Positions 8,717 to 15,877 of a DNA stretch of 35,944 bases are shown in pieces (position 1 is the first letter of the stretch; the number at the start of each line of letters is the position of its first letter). The notes beneath the pieces were generated by a model, which worked only from the letters and a program-made list of their open reading frames with translations, was not told the DNA's origin and did not search any database. The DNA comes from Clostridia bacterium (GTDB lineage: Bacteria; Bacillota_A; Clostridia; Lachnospirales; Cellulosilyticaceae): positions 1-35,944 of the forward strand of contig JARBTY010000013.1 of assembly GCA_029239935.1 (NCBI GenBank). Reading direction: 5' to 3'. A program made the position numbers and the translations under genes.

Positions 8717-9229
8717 TTAATATTTTAATAAAGAGACGATATCATGGCCTTTTAAAATCTCTCTGCCGCCAAGACCCTCAAGTTCAATTAGATAGACAAT
8801 TTTTACGATTTCTCCGCCAAGCTTTTCAATAAGCTCTATCATAGCTTTTGTGGTACCGCCAGTTGCTAAGAGGTCATCTACAATAACAACCTTTTGTCCC
8901 CTTTGAATAGCATCAGTATGAATCTCAATAGTTGATGATCCATATTCTAAATCATAAGTCTGAGCAAGATGCTCATAAGGCAGCTTGCCTGGCTTTCTGA
9001 CAGGTACAAAACCTTTATTCATTTTATAGGCGGTTGGCACTCCAAATATAAATCCTCTGGATTCAGGCCCCACTATAATATCACAGTCCACCCCTTCTAA
9101 TACTTCTGCTATGCTGTCTATAGACTGTCTTAATCCCTCGCTGTTTTGAAGCAGCGGTGTAATATCTCTAAATAATATACCTTCTGTTGGGAAATCTTTT
9201 ACATCACGAATAAGAGAATATAAGTCCAT
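8717..9229 (-). CDS. apt: Adenine phosphoribosyltransferase
   Basis: 170 aa from the ATG at 9229. AGGAGG stands 6 nt upstream; an in-frame TTG at 9244 would place this site inside the gene. The PRPP-binding motif VVIVDDLLATGGT is complete. The family start LIRDVKDFPTEGILFRDITPLL and the VGPESRGFIFG segment are also present. The enzyme salvages adenine to AMP in the cytoplasm. It lies 24 nt after recJ and before relA, the conserved recJ-apt-relA-dtd order of Firmicutes. A strong hairpin ends the transcript. Confidence 0.96.
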   Translation of the reverse strand: MDLYSLIRDVKDFPTEGILFRDITPLLQNSEGLRQSIDSIAEVLEGVDCDIIVGPESRGFIFGVPTAYKMNKGFVPVRKPGKLPYEHLAQTYDLEYGSSTIEIHTDAIQRGQKVVIVDDLLATGGTTKAMIELIEKLGGEIVKIVYLIELEGLGGREILKGHDIVSLLKY

Positions 9230-9253
9230 GATTGTCCTCCTCAAACTATAATT

Positions 9254-11593
9254 TTAATTGATTTGTACTAACACTTTAGAAAACTTCTGAAGTGCTGCAT
9301 ATCTATCTGAAGTTTCCAGTTTCGTCTTGCCCGAAGCAATGAGATTATATTTAATTTTATCTTCTGCAATATCATACTGCAAAATATTTAATTCTTTAAA
9401 AATCTCTAAGGTCTGAAACAATTTATACTCTGTCATATCATACATAGCTAAAGTTATAACCACTTTATGTATGCTAAGACTATCCAGTATGTTGTTCTTC
9501 AGCAGTTTATAAACCTCCACACAATCTCTATGGCTTGGTATCATCTTTATAAGCTGTGCCTTATGTGCATTTAATAGCGTGCTTTGAGCTTCAAATGTTT
9601 CATTTATCGTTTGGTAATCCCACTCATAGTCTTGACTGCCACTATGCTTCTTTATAGGATTAACACATACTACCGTACGATTGTTTTTTACACAAACTTT
9701 ATTATAACATATTTTAAGATGCAAGTTAATATTTTCTGCATTATTTTTCATTTCTTCATGAAATTTGTTGAGTGCTGCTTCCGTATAAACATTCATTACC
9801 TTTGGTCCTGCAGAATCTGTCAATATTTTTTTGACCGGAATATGTGTTTGTTGTATTTCTGACGGATTTTTTAAATACGTATAGAGTGACATATAATACT
9901 TGCTTTTTAAAATAACTTCCTCTGTAGACTTTATATCTTTTATCCTCAGCTGTATACTGGTCTTATTGTTCCATACATTTTTTGTAACTTCTCCCCCAAT
10001 AACAACCGTCTCGCCAGCTGTTAGATAATCTGCCAGATAACCTTTATAAAATCCAATAGCCTGAATCACTATATTGTCTTTTTCAAGAATCAATTTCAGA
10101 TGATTATGATCCTTTCCCATTCTCTGTGCGTACTGGACATTGGCTGTGATGCTTAACACCGGCATAGGATTGTAAGCGCCAAACGGCTCAAGCTGTTCCA
10201 GTCCTTCACAAAAATCTAGATTTAGATGTTTTACATCTACATCCAAATCTATATCCATGGCCGGTACAAGCATTTCTTCATCGATCAAAGGCTCTGCATA
10301 GGCTTGAACTGCCTTTTTAAAAGCTCCAAAGTCTTCCGCCTTCAAAGAGAGTCCCGCTGCCATCTCATGGCCTCCAAAGCGCAGAAGGTATTCTTTTGTA
10401 TCATTGATTGCTTCAAAAATATTAAAACCCTCAATACTTCTTGCAGAACCAGACAGCACGCCATCTTCTTCTGTGAGCACGATAGTCGGCCGATAATATT
10501 TTCCCATGATTTTGGAGGCTACAATACCAATAACACCGTGATGCCATTCTTTACCAGCTATAATAAACACCTTTTCAGCTTGCTTGTCAATAGAGCTTTC
10601 TATATAAGCTTCTGCCTGCTCAATAATACTAGCTTCCATCTCCTGCCTTTTCTTGTTTTCATCATTTAATAGTGCCGCTAAGACCTCTGCCCGCCCCTTA
10701 TCTTGGGTAGTAAGCAGTTCTACTCCTATTTTGGCATCACTTAATCTGCCTGCCGCATTGATTCTAGGCCCTATTTGATACGCAATCATATTAGAGGTTA
10801 CTTGTTTGTTGGCATCCCCCTCATTCACACATCGTATCAGTTCTTTAAGACCCATATTATAAGTGTTTTGCATTGCCTGGAAGCCCATATAAGTCAAAGC
10901 TCTGTTTTCATGAATCAGGGGCACTACATCTGCTATTGTCCCTAAGGCAACAAGGTCTATATAGTCCCATATTGCCTCTTCAATACCATAGTGAATAGCC
11001 AACGCATGAATGAGCTTAAAGGTTACCCCTACCCCCGCCAGAGCTTCAAAGGGATACGTACTATCTTTACGTTTTGGGTTAATAATGCAGTATCCTTTTG
11101 GCAGCTGCTCCTGACACTCATGGTGGTCTGTAATAATGACATCCAGTCCTATACTATTAGCAAATACTAACTCTTCTACAGCGGCTATCCCCGTATCTAC
11201 CGTAATCACCAAGTCAGAATAACTGCTGATCTGCTCTAGAGCGTCCTTATTCAGCCCGTAGCCTTCCGTTTGCCTGTCCGGAATATAATAAGACACCCGA
11301 TAACCACATCTCTTTAAAAACATATATAAAATAGATGTGCTGGTTATACCATCCACATCATAATCACCATATATCACAATATGTTTTTCAGCTTCCTTAG
11401 TTTGAACAATTCTATCTACAGCCTTTTGCATATCGTTTAATAAATAAGGGGAATGAAGTGCTTCCTTTGTTGGCTTTAAAAATCGCTCAATCTCCTCTTT
11501 ACCGCAAATTCCTCTGTTATTAAGTATACTTTCTATTAAATCTACATCCCTATTAGTCTTTTTTATCTTCCATTTATAAGTATTAGGCAACAT
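9254..11593 (-). CDS. recJ: Single-stranded-DNA-specific exonuclease RecJ
   Basis: 779 aa from the ATG at 11593 (GGGGGTGG 6 nt upstream). The frame stays open 28 codons further, but those residues lack family likeness. The DHH domain shows GDYDVDG at 76-82, TVDTGIAAVEEL, and TDHHECQ with DHH at 156-158. A GPRINAAGRL motif, the DHHA1 domain with GVIGIVASK and FGGHEMAAGLSL, and an OB-fold region follow. The last ~200 residues form the extension seen in the long RecJ of Bacilli and Clostridia. RecJ degrades single-stranded DNA 5' to 3' in recombination and repair. A TATAAT at 11622-11627 with a poor -35 is the likely promoter. Confidence 0.95.
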   Translation of the reverse strand: MLPNTYKWKIKKTNRDVDLIESILNNRGICGKEEIERFLKPTKEALHSPYLLNDMQKAVDRIVQTKEAEKHIVIYGDYDVDGITSTSILYMFLKRCGYRVSYYIPDRQTEGYGLNKDALEQISSYSDLVITVDTGIAAVEELVFANSIGLDVIITDHHECQEQLPKGYCIINPKRKDSTYPFEALAGVGVTFKLIHALAIHYGIEEAIWDYIDLVALGTIADVVPLIHENRALTYMGFQAMQNTYNMGLKELIRCVNEGDANKQVTSNMIAYQIGPRINAAGRLSDAKIGVELLTTQDKGRAEVLAALLNDENKKRQEMEASIIEQAEAYIESSIDKQAEKVFIIAGKEWHHGVIGIVASKIMGKYYRPTIVLTEEDGVLSGSARSIEGFNIFEAINDTKEYLLRFGGHEMAAGLSLKAEDFGAFKKAVQAYAEPLIDEEMLVPAMDIDLDVDVKHLNLDFCEGLEQLEPFGAYNPMPVLSITANVQYAQRMGKDHNHLKLILEKDNIVIQAIGFYKGYLADYLTAGETVVIGGEVTKNVWNNKTSIQLRIKDIKSTEEVILKSKYYMSLYTYLKNPSEIQQTHIPVKKILTDSAGPKVMNVYTEAALNKFHEEMKNNAENINLHLKICYNKVCVKNNRTVVCVNPIKKHSGSQDYEWDYQTINETFEAQSTLLNAHKAQLIKMIPSHRDCVEVYKLLKNNILDSLSIHKVVITLAMYDMTEYKLFQTLEIFKELNILQYDIAEDKIKYNLIASGKTKLETSDRYAALQKFSKVLVQIN

Positions 11594-11660
11594 ATTGATC
11601 CACCCCCTCAAAGTCTTCCTCATTATAACATATTTTATCATACTATTTGATGAATTATTT

Positions 11661-11689
11661 TTGAAATTACTATACACTTCAATTATAAT
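11661..11689 (+). promoter_or_regulatory. Sigma-A-type promoter of the S1-domain gene
   Basis: -35 TTGAAA (11661-11666), a 17-nt spacer and a perfect TATAAT -10 (11684-11689). A second TATAAT with an upstream TG (extended -10) lies at 11695-11700, so two start points are possible. Confidence 0.75.
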
Positions 11690-11733
11690 TATGCTATAAT
11701 GTAGAAGTTATTTATTTTAATAGGAGTGTTGTC

Positions 11734-12105
11734 ATGTCGGAAAAATTTCAAGTAGGTCAAATTATTGAAGGAACTGTGACAGGTATTAAACCTTTTGGAG
11801 CATTTGTTTCATTAGATGAAACAACTCAAGGTTTAGTTCATATCTCACATATTACACATGGATACTTAACCAATATCAATGATGCAATTAAGGTGGGTGA
11901 ACTAGTTAAAGTTAAAGTTTTATCTATTGACGGAGAAAAAGGGAAAATTTCTCTCTCAATAAAAGAAGCCAAAGAAAACAAGCCTGCCCCTTTCAAAGCA
12001 CCCAAAAAAGAGAATACTCTTGAAGGTTTTGAAAACCTTATGAAAGATTTCTTAAAGGTTTCAAACGATCGTCAAGCCGATCTTAATAAGCGTTTAAATC
12101 GTTAA
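11734..12105 (+). CDS. S1 RNA-binding domain protein (YugI/general stress protein 13-like)
   Basis: 123 aa. One S1 domain fills residues ~4-77, with FQVGQIIEGTVTGIKPFGAF, GLVHISHI and VKVKVLSIDGEKGKISLSIK. A basic, Lys/Pro-rich linker and a short helical tail follow. Such short S1 proteins bind RNA and are ribosome-associated in Bacillus; the precise role here is unknown. AGGAG lies 7-8 nt before the ATG. It has its own strong promoter and terminator, so it is a monocistronic gene, divergent from recJ. Confidence 0.85.
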   Translation: MSEKFQVGQIIEGTVTGIKPFGAFVSLDETTQGLVHISHITHGYLTNINDAIKVGELVKVKVLSIDGEKGKISLSIKEAKENKPAPFKAPKKENTLEGFENLMKDFLKVSNDRQADLNKRLNR

Positions 12106-12108
12106 TTT

Positions 12109-12138
12109 AAGGCACCATCGTAAGATGGTGCCTTTTTG
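12109..12138 (+). terminator. Terminator of the S1-domain gene
   Basis: An 11-bp perfect stem (AAGGCACCATC / GATGGTGCCTT) with a GTAA loop and a run of Ts, directly after the stop codon. It may also stop the convergent hypothetical gene, although the minus-strand tail is poorer. Confidence 0.9.
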
Positions 12139-12151
12139 TTAACTGCTGTTT

Positions 12152-12472
12152 TTAACATCCTATTTTTTTGAGATCTTCTTTTGTTAAAGGCATAATATAA
12201 TAATTATCTTTGAGGCCAATGTCCAAAGAGCTTTCATAATCCTCTTGGTCTTCAAATAAAATAGCGTACCGCTCTTCTTCCCCATCGCACTCTATCTGAC
12301 TAATATTACCCATCTGAACAATACTTTCCTTTTTCTTATTATAAAGAAAGTACTGCACACCATATAATCTGATATCCTTCACAAGTCTGCCGGCATAATT
12401 TTTCTTTTTGTCAAAAACATATCTGTCCTTCTGACCACTCTCACCATCTGTTATCAGCAAATAACTTCTCAT
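12152..12472 (-). CDS. Hypothetical cytoplasmic protein, 106 aa
   Basis: Not recognised. The 106-aa product is charged, with no membrane segment or signal peptide. It reads like a small mostly-beta domain: alternating strands YLLITDGE, KDRYVFD, DIRLYGVQYFLYN, then an acidic stretch ECDGEEERYAILFEDQED, ending with a short KEDLKKIGC helix. The ATG is preceded by AAGGGGG at about 7 nt. It lies about 110 nt after tcdA on the same strand with no clear terminator between, so read-through from tcdA is possible. Confidence 0.6.
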   Translation of the reverse strand: MRSYLLITDGESGQKDRYVFDKKKNYAGRLVKDIRLYGVQYFLYNKKKESIVQMGNISQIECDGEEERYAILFEDQEDYESSLDIGLKDNYYIMPLTKEDLKKIGC

Positions 12473-12580
12473 ACTTTTATCCCCCTTATGATCTCAGTAA
12501 ACCTGCCCTCTATTTTTATAAAGGGTTGTCTACTAAAACTATATGCAGGGGATATTTATTGTATAACCAGATAAACTTTA

Positions 12581-13342
12581 TTATTTTTGAGCTTTATAAC
12601 CCACTAGGTCTTTAATGACCTCACCAGCAATGATAAGTCCTGATACCGATGGAACAAACGCCACTGATCCTGGAATATGTCTTCTATCTGCACAGGTTCT
12701 GTCTTTATTTGTACAAATGCAGTTGGTCTTACACCCTCCCCCAAGATCTATGGGTTTAATAGGTTTTTCTTTGGAATAAACCACCTTAAGCTTTTTGACA
12801 CCTCTTTTTTTAAGTTCATGTCGCATCACCTTTGCGAGCGGACACATACTGGTCTTATAGATATCTGTAACCTCTAACTGTGTAGGGTCTAATTTATTAG
12901 CTGCGCCCATAGCACTTATAATAGGTATATTCATTCTCTGGCATCTTTCAACAAGATCTATCTTAGACGTCACCATATCTATTGCATCCACCACATAAGA
13001 GTAAGTTTCCTGAAACATACTCTCTGCCGTTTCAGCATTATAAAGGGCTCTGTAGGCCACGACTTCAATTTTTGGATTAATCTCCAGAACTCTGTCTTTC
13101 ATCACTTCTACTTTAGCTTTACCGACCGTCTTTCTTGTGGCATGAAGCTGCCTGTTAATATTAGTTAGACATACATCATCATCATCTACCAATATCAATT
13201 TACCAACACCACTTCTTGCAAGCGCCTCTACAGTATAGGAACCCACTCCGCCAATCCCAAATACTGCTACAGAACTTTCTTTTAATTTATCTAAGCCTTC
13301 AGTACCAATAAGCATCTCAGTCCTTGAAAACGCATGTAACAT
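12581..13342 (-). CDS. tcdA: tRNA threonylcarbamoyladenosine dehydratase (TcdA/CsdL, YrvM-like)
   Basis: 253 aa, an E1-like (ThiF/MoeB) adenylating enzyme. The nucleotide loop GIGGVGSYTVEALARSG is at 29-45, and VDDDDVCLTNINRQLHAT holds the conserved Asp and the Arg of the ATP site. VVDAIDMVTSK follows. TcdA cyclises t6A37 of tRNA to ct6A using ATP. The Cys-rich GGGCKTNCICTNKDRTC section near residue 205-220 is unlike classic ThiF and may hold a metal or serve as redox cysteines. In Bacillus yrvM lies next to aspS and 6S RNA; here aspS is absent and the upstream region is empty of genes. Confidence 0.9.
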   Translation of the reverse strand: MLHAFSRTEMLIGTEGLDKLKESSVAVFGIGGVGSYTVEALARSGVGKLILVDDDDVCLTNINRQLHATRKTVGKAKVEVMKDRVLEINPKIEVVAYRALYNAETAESMFQETYSYVVDAIDMVTSKIDLVERCQRMNIPIISAMGAANKLDPTQLEVTDIYKTSMCPLAKVMRHELKKRGVKKLKVVYSKEKPIKPIDLGGGCKTNCICTNKDRTCADRRHIPGSVAFVPSVSGLIIAGEVIKDLVGYKAQK

Positions 13343-13395
13343 TGCATTGCTCCTTTTAGTGCCATCATATTTTCAAATCTTCTTAAACACTATGT

Positions 13396-13425
13396 ACTAT
13401 ATACTATCCACCTATAGTGTGTCAA
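13396..13425 (-). promoter_or_regulatory. Promoter of tcdA with repeated TACTAT elements
   Basis: Minus-strand -35 TTGACA (13420-13425), an 18-nt spacer and TATAGT -10 (13396-13401). The spacer and flanks contain repeats and partial inversions of ACTAT/ATAGT (CACTAT...ATAGTG outer arms), as in operators of dimeric regulators. The predicted leader to the tcdA ATG is about 45 nt. Confidence 0.65.
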
Positions 13426-13581
13426 GCATTTAGATTTTTTGCCTGCAGTCCGTCTGTATTCATATTTTTTTAAAAAAGTGTTCACAAAATGGACATGTTA
13501 CCAACATATCGTCTACATGCTTCAATCTTATAATAAAGTTGTAAATGCAACATAACTCACTTTTTCATAGAACCTTTCTCC

Positions 13582-13619
13582 AAAAGAAGCTGCTACTCCC
13601 CTAGCAGCTTCTTTTATTG
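13582..13619. terminator. Orphan perfect hairpin in a 465-bp gene-free divergent region
   Basis: A 14-bp perfect stem (13582-13595 with 13602-13615; AAAAGAAGCTGCTA and its complement) with a CTCCCC loop and an A-run/T-run on the two sides, so it can terminate transcripts in either direction. It stands between tcdA (minus) and the exported-protein gene (plus), which diverge, so no annotated gene reads into it. Apart from the tcdA promoter I see no coding sequence in 13343-13807. The hairpin may end a small RNA or be left over from a lost gene. Confidence 0.7.
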
Positions 13620-13807
13620 CTTTAAAGTACTACCTTAGATTCGGATGTTTGTACCAGCCCTTACGAATAGTCCCTTTTCCATATTAGATAGCATGAACTG
13701 GAATAATATACCTTGACGATAAGACGGGAGCAGTTATGCTCGTTTATAGTACATACATATGTAAAAGCCGGTTATACTAAAGTTAATAAAATATCTTGAG
13801 GTGTTAC

Positions 13808-14359
13808 ATGCAAAAGACGAAAAAGGCAAAATCAGCAATACCAATTGTTCTGTTAATTATCATGTTTACTAATCATCCCCTCAACACATCTGGTTTATCT
13901 TTAGATCCAGTTCTTCCCGTAGCTCCTGAATCTGCCGCATCTATTTCTCCTATTGAGCACCAACGCATTGTACGTGACTATTCAAATCAAATACGACTTT
14001 TGCATAATAGGGCTTTTCAATTTGTGCAACTTATACTTGATTCCCCTATAAGGAATGCCGTAGAGCTAAGACACAATATTAATTTAATTAATATAGAGAT
14101 AGATTCGATTCGACGAAGAATACGCGACTATTTATCAACTGTACAAACTACCCGCAAACAAAATAGTGATGTATTACTTTTATTTAACGTACTTAACCAT
14201 ACTAGTAATCAACTCTTTTATTTAGAGCAATTAACATATGCAACCAGCAATGTTGAAAAAGCTATCTATTTGGAGCGCTTTTTCCGCGCAAGGCAAGCAA
14301 CTATTGATACACTTGTAGCGATTGAAGATTTTATTTCGGAAGATATAATCTTTAATTAA
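13808..14359 (+). CDS. Exported alpha-helical protein of unknown function
   Basis: 183 aa from the ATG at 13808. GAGGTG ends 4 nt before it, and an in-frame TTG at 13796 lies upstream of that site. The N-terminus is signal-like: MQKTKKAK, then hydrophobic AIPIVLLIIMF, then a polar Pro/Ser-rich stretch. No lipobox Cys is present; the mature part has none at all. The remainder (residues ~50-183) is predicted as three or four amphipathic helices rich in Arg, Asn, Ile and Leu, for example VELRHNINLINIEIDSIRRR. I do not recognise the family. Its end meets a decayed, apparently related gene on the other strand. Confidence 0.65.
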   Translation: MQKTKKAKSAIPIVLLIIMFTNHPLNTSGLSLDPVLPVAPESAASISPIEHQRIVRDYSNQIRLLHNRAFQFVQLILDSPIRNAVELRHNINLINIEIDSIRRRIRDYLSTVQTTRKQNSDVLLLFNVLNHTSNQLFYLEQLTYATSNVEKAIYLERFFRARQATIDTLVAIEDFISEDIIFN

Positions 14360-14622
14360 ATGTCCACCTGTAAATCTGTCTATAACTTGCATTAACCCAT
14401 TCTTTAAGCCACCGCCAGTCCGAAAAATCCCACGCTCGGAATACATGAGCGGCATATAATCCACCGATGAAATCTCGTTTCACGAGCGGTAACGGTAGAC
14501 AGTGCTGTGATTTCATTATCAAGTTGATTTATATTTTGCCTGAAAATCTCAACAATTTGAACTGCATCGGAATTATTAAGTATACTTATTATTTGCTTCA
14601 CACGGACACGTAATTTGCGCAA
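14352..14622 (-). pseudogene. Decayed relative of the adjacent exported helical protein, frameshifted
   Basis: A minus-strand frame beginning at a TTG with no ribosome site and a stop just upstream (LRKLRVRVKQIISILNNSD...) runs to about residue 50. The convincing protein sequence then continues in another frame (FIGGLYAAHVFRAWDFSDWR, then WLKEWVNASYRQIYRWTFN) to a TAA at 14352-14354. The first part aligns with the neighbouring plus-strand protein: VEI-FRQNINQLDNEITAL against VEL-RHNINLINIEIDSI, about 13 identities over 40 residues with one gap. The missing start and the frame switch indicate a pseudogene. The tail overlaps the plus-strand gene by 8 bp through the shared palindrome TTTAATTAAA. 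Confidence 0.5.
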
Positions 14623-14642
14623 GATTATTACACGCTAAATAT

Positions 14643-14693
14643 AAAAAGTGGTAGGCACTCGTATCTATTGATACTCAATGCTTACCACTTTTT
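14643..14693 (-). terminator. Terminator of tRNA-Lys
   Basis: A 15-bp stem with one G-T pair (AAAAAGTGGTAGGCA / TGCTTACCACTTTTT). The intervening sequence itself forms a 5-bp GTATC/GATAC hairpin. It starts 6 nt past the tRNA 3' end and ends in a T-run on the minus strand. It also faces the pseudogene side. Confidence 0.8.
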
Positions 14694-14698
14694 AATTA

Positions 14699-14771
14699 TG
14701 AGCCATCTGGGACTCGAACCCAGGACCCTCAGATTAAGAGTCTGATGCTCTACCAACTAAGCTAATGACCC
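14699..14771 (-). tRNA. tRNA-Lys (anticodon CTT)
   Basis: A complete 73-nt cloverleaf without encoded CCA. The acceptor stem is GGGTCAT/ATGGCTC with two G-T pairs and discriminator A. The D-arm is GCTTAGTTGGTAGAGC. The anticodon stem TCAGA/TCTGA encloses the loop CTCTTAA, which gives anticodon CTT. The T-arm is CTGGG-TTCGAGT-CCCAG. It is a single tRNA with its own promoter and terminator. Confidence 0.97.
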
Positions 14772-14808
14772 AAATTTGTAGCAGCTTATCTTTTCGGCTA
14801 CAAAAAAT

Positions 14809-14836
14809 ATTATATCACAATATTGCTTCTTGTCAA
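14809..14836 (-). promoter_or_regulatory. Strong promoter of tRNA-Lys
   Basis: On the minus strand: consensus -35 TTGACA (14831-14836), a 16-nt spacer, and an extended -10 (TG-A-TATAAT, hexamer 14809-14814). The ~35-nt leader contains an 8-bp hairpin (TTTGTAGC/GCTACAAA) just before the mature tRNA. Confidence 0.85.
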
Positions 14837-14897
14837 GCAAATATTACCTATTTCATCATTTTATTATAAATCAACCCAGTTTAAAGAGTATTTTAAG

Positions 14898-14940
14898 AAT
14901 AGGCTATACTTTTAAAATAAATTAAAACGCATAGCCTATT
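14898..14940 (-). terminator. Probable terminator of secDF
   Basis: A 10-bp perfect stem (AATAGGCTAT / ATAGCCTATT) with a 23-nt interior that can pair further through TTTTAA/TTAAAA. It begins 10 nt after the secF stop. The T-tail is weak, so efficiency is uncertain. Confidence 0.55.
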
Positions 14941-14949
14941 AATTTCTAA

Positions 14950-15864
14950 TTAAATTGTTTTAGGTTTTATTTTTTTGTTAGGATTCTTTTTGAGTTTTCT
15001 TAGCTCATACCAAAGAGGGCTTGCTATGAAAATGGAAGAATATGTTCCTGAAGCAATACCTATGATAAGCGGAAAGGCAAACTCTTTAACAGCTTCTACA
15101 CCTAAAACATAGAGGAGTACAATCATAATCAGGGTTGTTAAAGAGGTATTAATAGAACGTCCTAATGTCTGATTAATACTTTCATCTATGATATGACTAT
15201 CATCTGAGTGCATCTTGCCTTTATTTTCTCTGATACGGTCAAAAATGATAATGGTATCATTAATAGAGTATCCTACTATCGTCAGCATCGCCGCTATAAA
15301 TGAATTATTCAGCGGTACTCTAAATACTGCATAAACTGCTAACATCACCAGTACATCATGGGCTAAAGCAATGATTGCACTCATCCCAAATCTAAAGTCT
15401 TTGAAACGGTAGGTGATATAAATCAATATCAGAATAATCCCTACTACTACAGCTTGCAACGCACCTAATTTAATTTCATCACTGATGGACGCAGACACAT
15501 CAGCATCCTTGAGAGGTATTTCATCTTTCAAGTTGTATTTAGCTTTAACTTCATCAAACAGCTTACCTCTCGTTTCAACGTCTGTTCGTTTGATTGTAAT
15601 GATAACGCCTGTCTCTCCTGCTGCGGCAATACGTGGCGCTGCATCACCCGTTACGTCTTTAACTATCTGAGTTAATTCATTTTTTATATCAATAGTCAAT
15701 TCTCGTTCCATATTGATCTGCACAATTGATCCACCTGTAAATTCTACATCTTGGTTAAAAGCGCCTTTTCCAGTTGCAGCGTTATAACACATTGTAAGTA
15801 GTCCAATGAGTATAACAACTATTGATATGATAAAGAATTTTTTTCTGTTCTCAATATATTTCAT
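14950..15864 (-). CDS. secF: Protein translocase subunit SecF
   Basis: 304 aa from the ATG at 15864. AAGGAGG lies 8 nt upstream; the frame runs 13 codons further into the end of secD. One N-terminal helix (~12-30) is followed by the periplasmic domain with VEFTGGSIVQI, then five membrane helices. The conserved GYSINDTIIIFDRIRENKG motif is at about 200-218 and LTTLIMIVLLYVLG follows. SecF with SecD uses the proton or sodium gradient to help complete protein export. It follows secD by about 13 nt, so the two are one transcript. Confidence 0.96.
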   Translation of the reverse strand: MKYIENRKKFFIISIVVILIGLLTMCYNAATGKGAFNQDVEFTGGSIVQINMERELTIDIKNELTQIVKDVTGDAAPRIAAAGETGVIITIKRTDVETRGKLFDEVKAKYNLKDEIPLKDADVSASISDEIKLGALQAVVVGIILILIYITYRFKDFRFGMSAIIALAHDVLVMLAVYAVFRVPLNNSFIAAMLTIVGYSINDTIIIFDRIRENKGKMHSDDSHIIDESINQTLGRSINTSLTTLIMIVLLYVLGVEAVKEFAFPLIIGIASGTYSSIFIASPLWYELRKLKKNPNKKIKPKTI

Positions 15865-15877
15865 TATTTTGGCCTCC

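Noticed and set aside
10226..10669. 147-aa plus-strand ORF inside recJ
   Set aside because: It is antisense to the conserved DHH/DHHA1 region of recJ, with no ribosome site or protein-like features.
13430..13620. Firm call of a 6S RNA gene
   Set aside because: The neighbourhood (tcdA/yrvM) is suggestive, but I could not find a closing stem or central bubble on either strand, so it is only a hypothesis.
13740..13765. Sigma-E/K-like -10 (CATACATAT) before the exported helical protein
   Set aside because: The -10 is only a partial match and no convincing -35 is visible, so a sporulation promoter is not supported.
14231..14464. 77-aa minus-strand ORF beginning MDYMPLMYS
   Set aside because: It is a third frame across the pseudogene and the end of the plus-strand gene, with Cys-rich, unnatural composition and no ribosome site.
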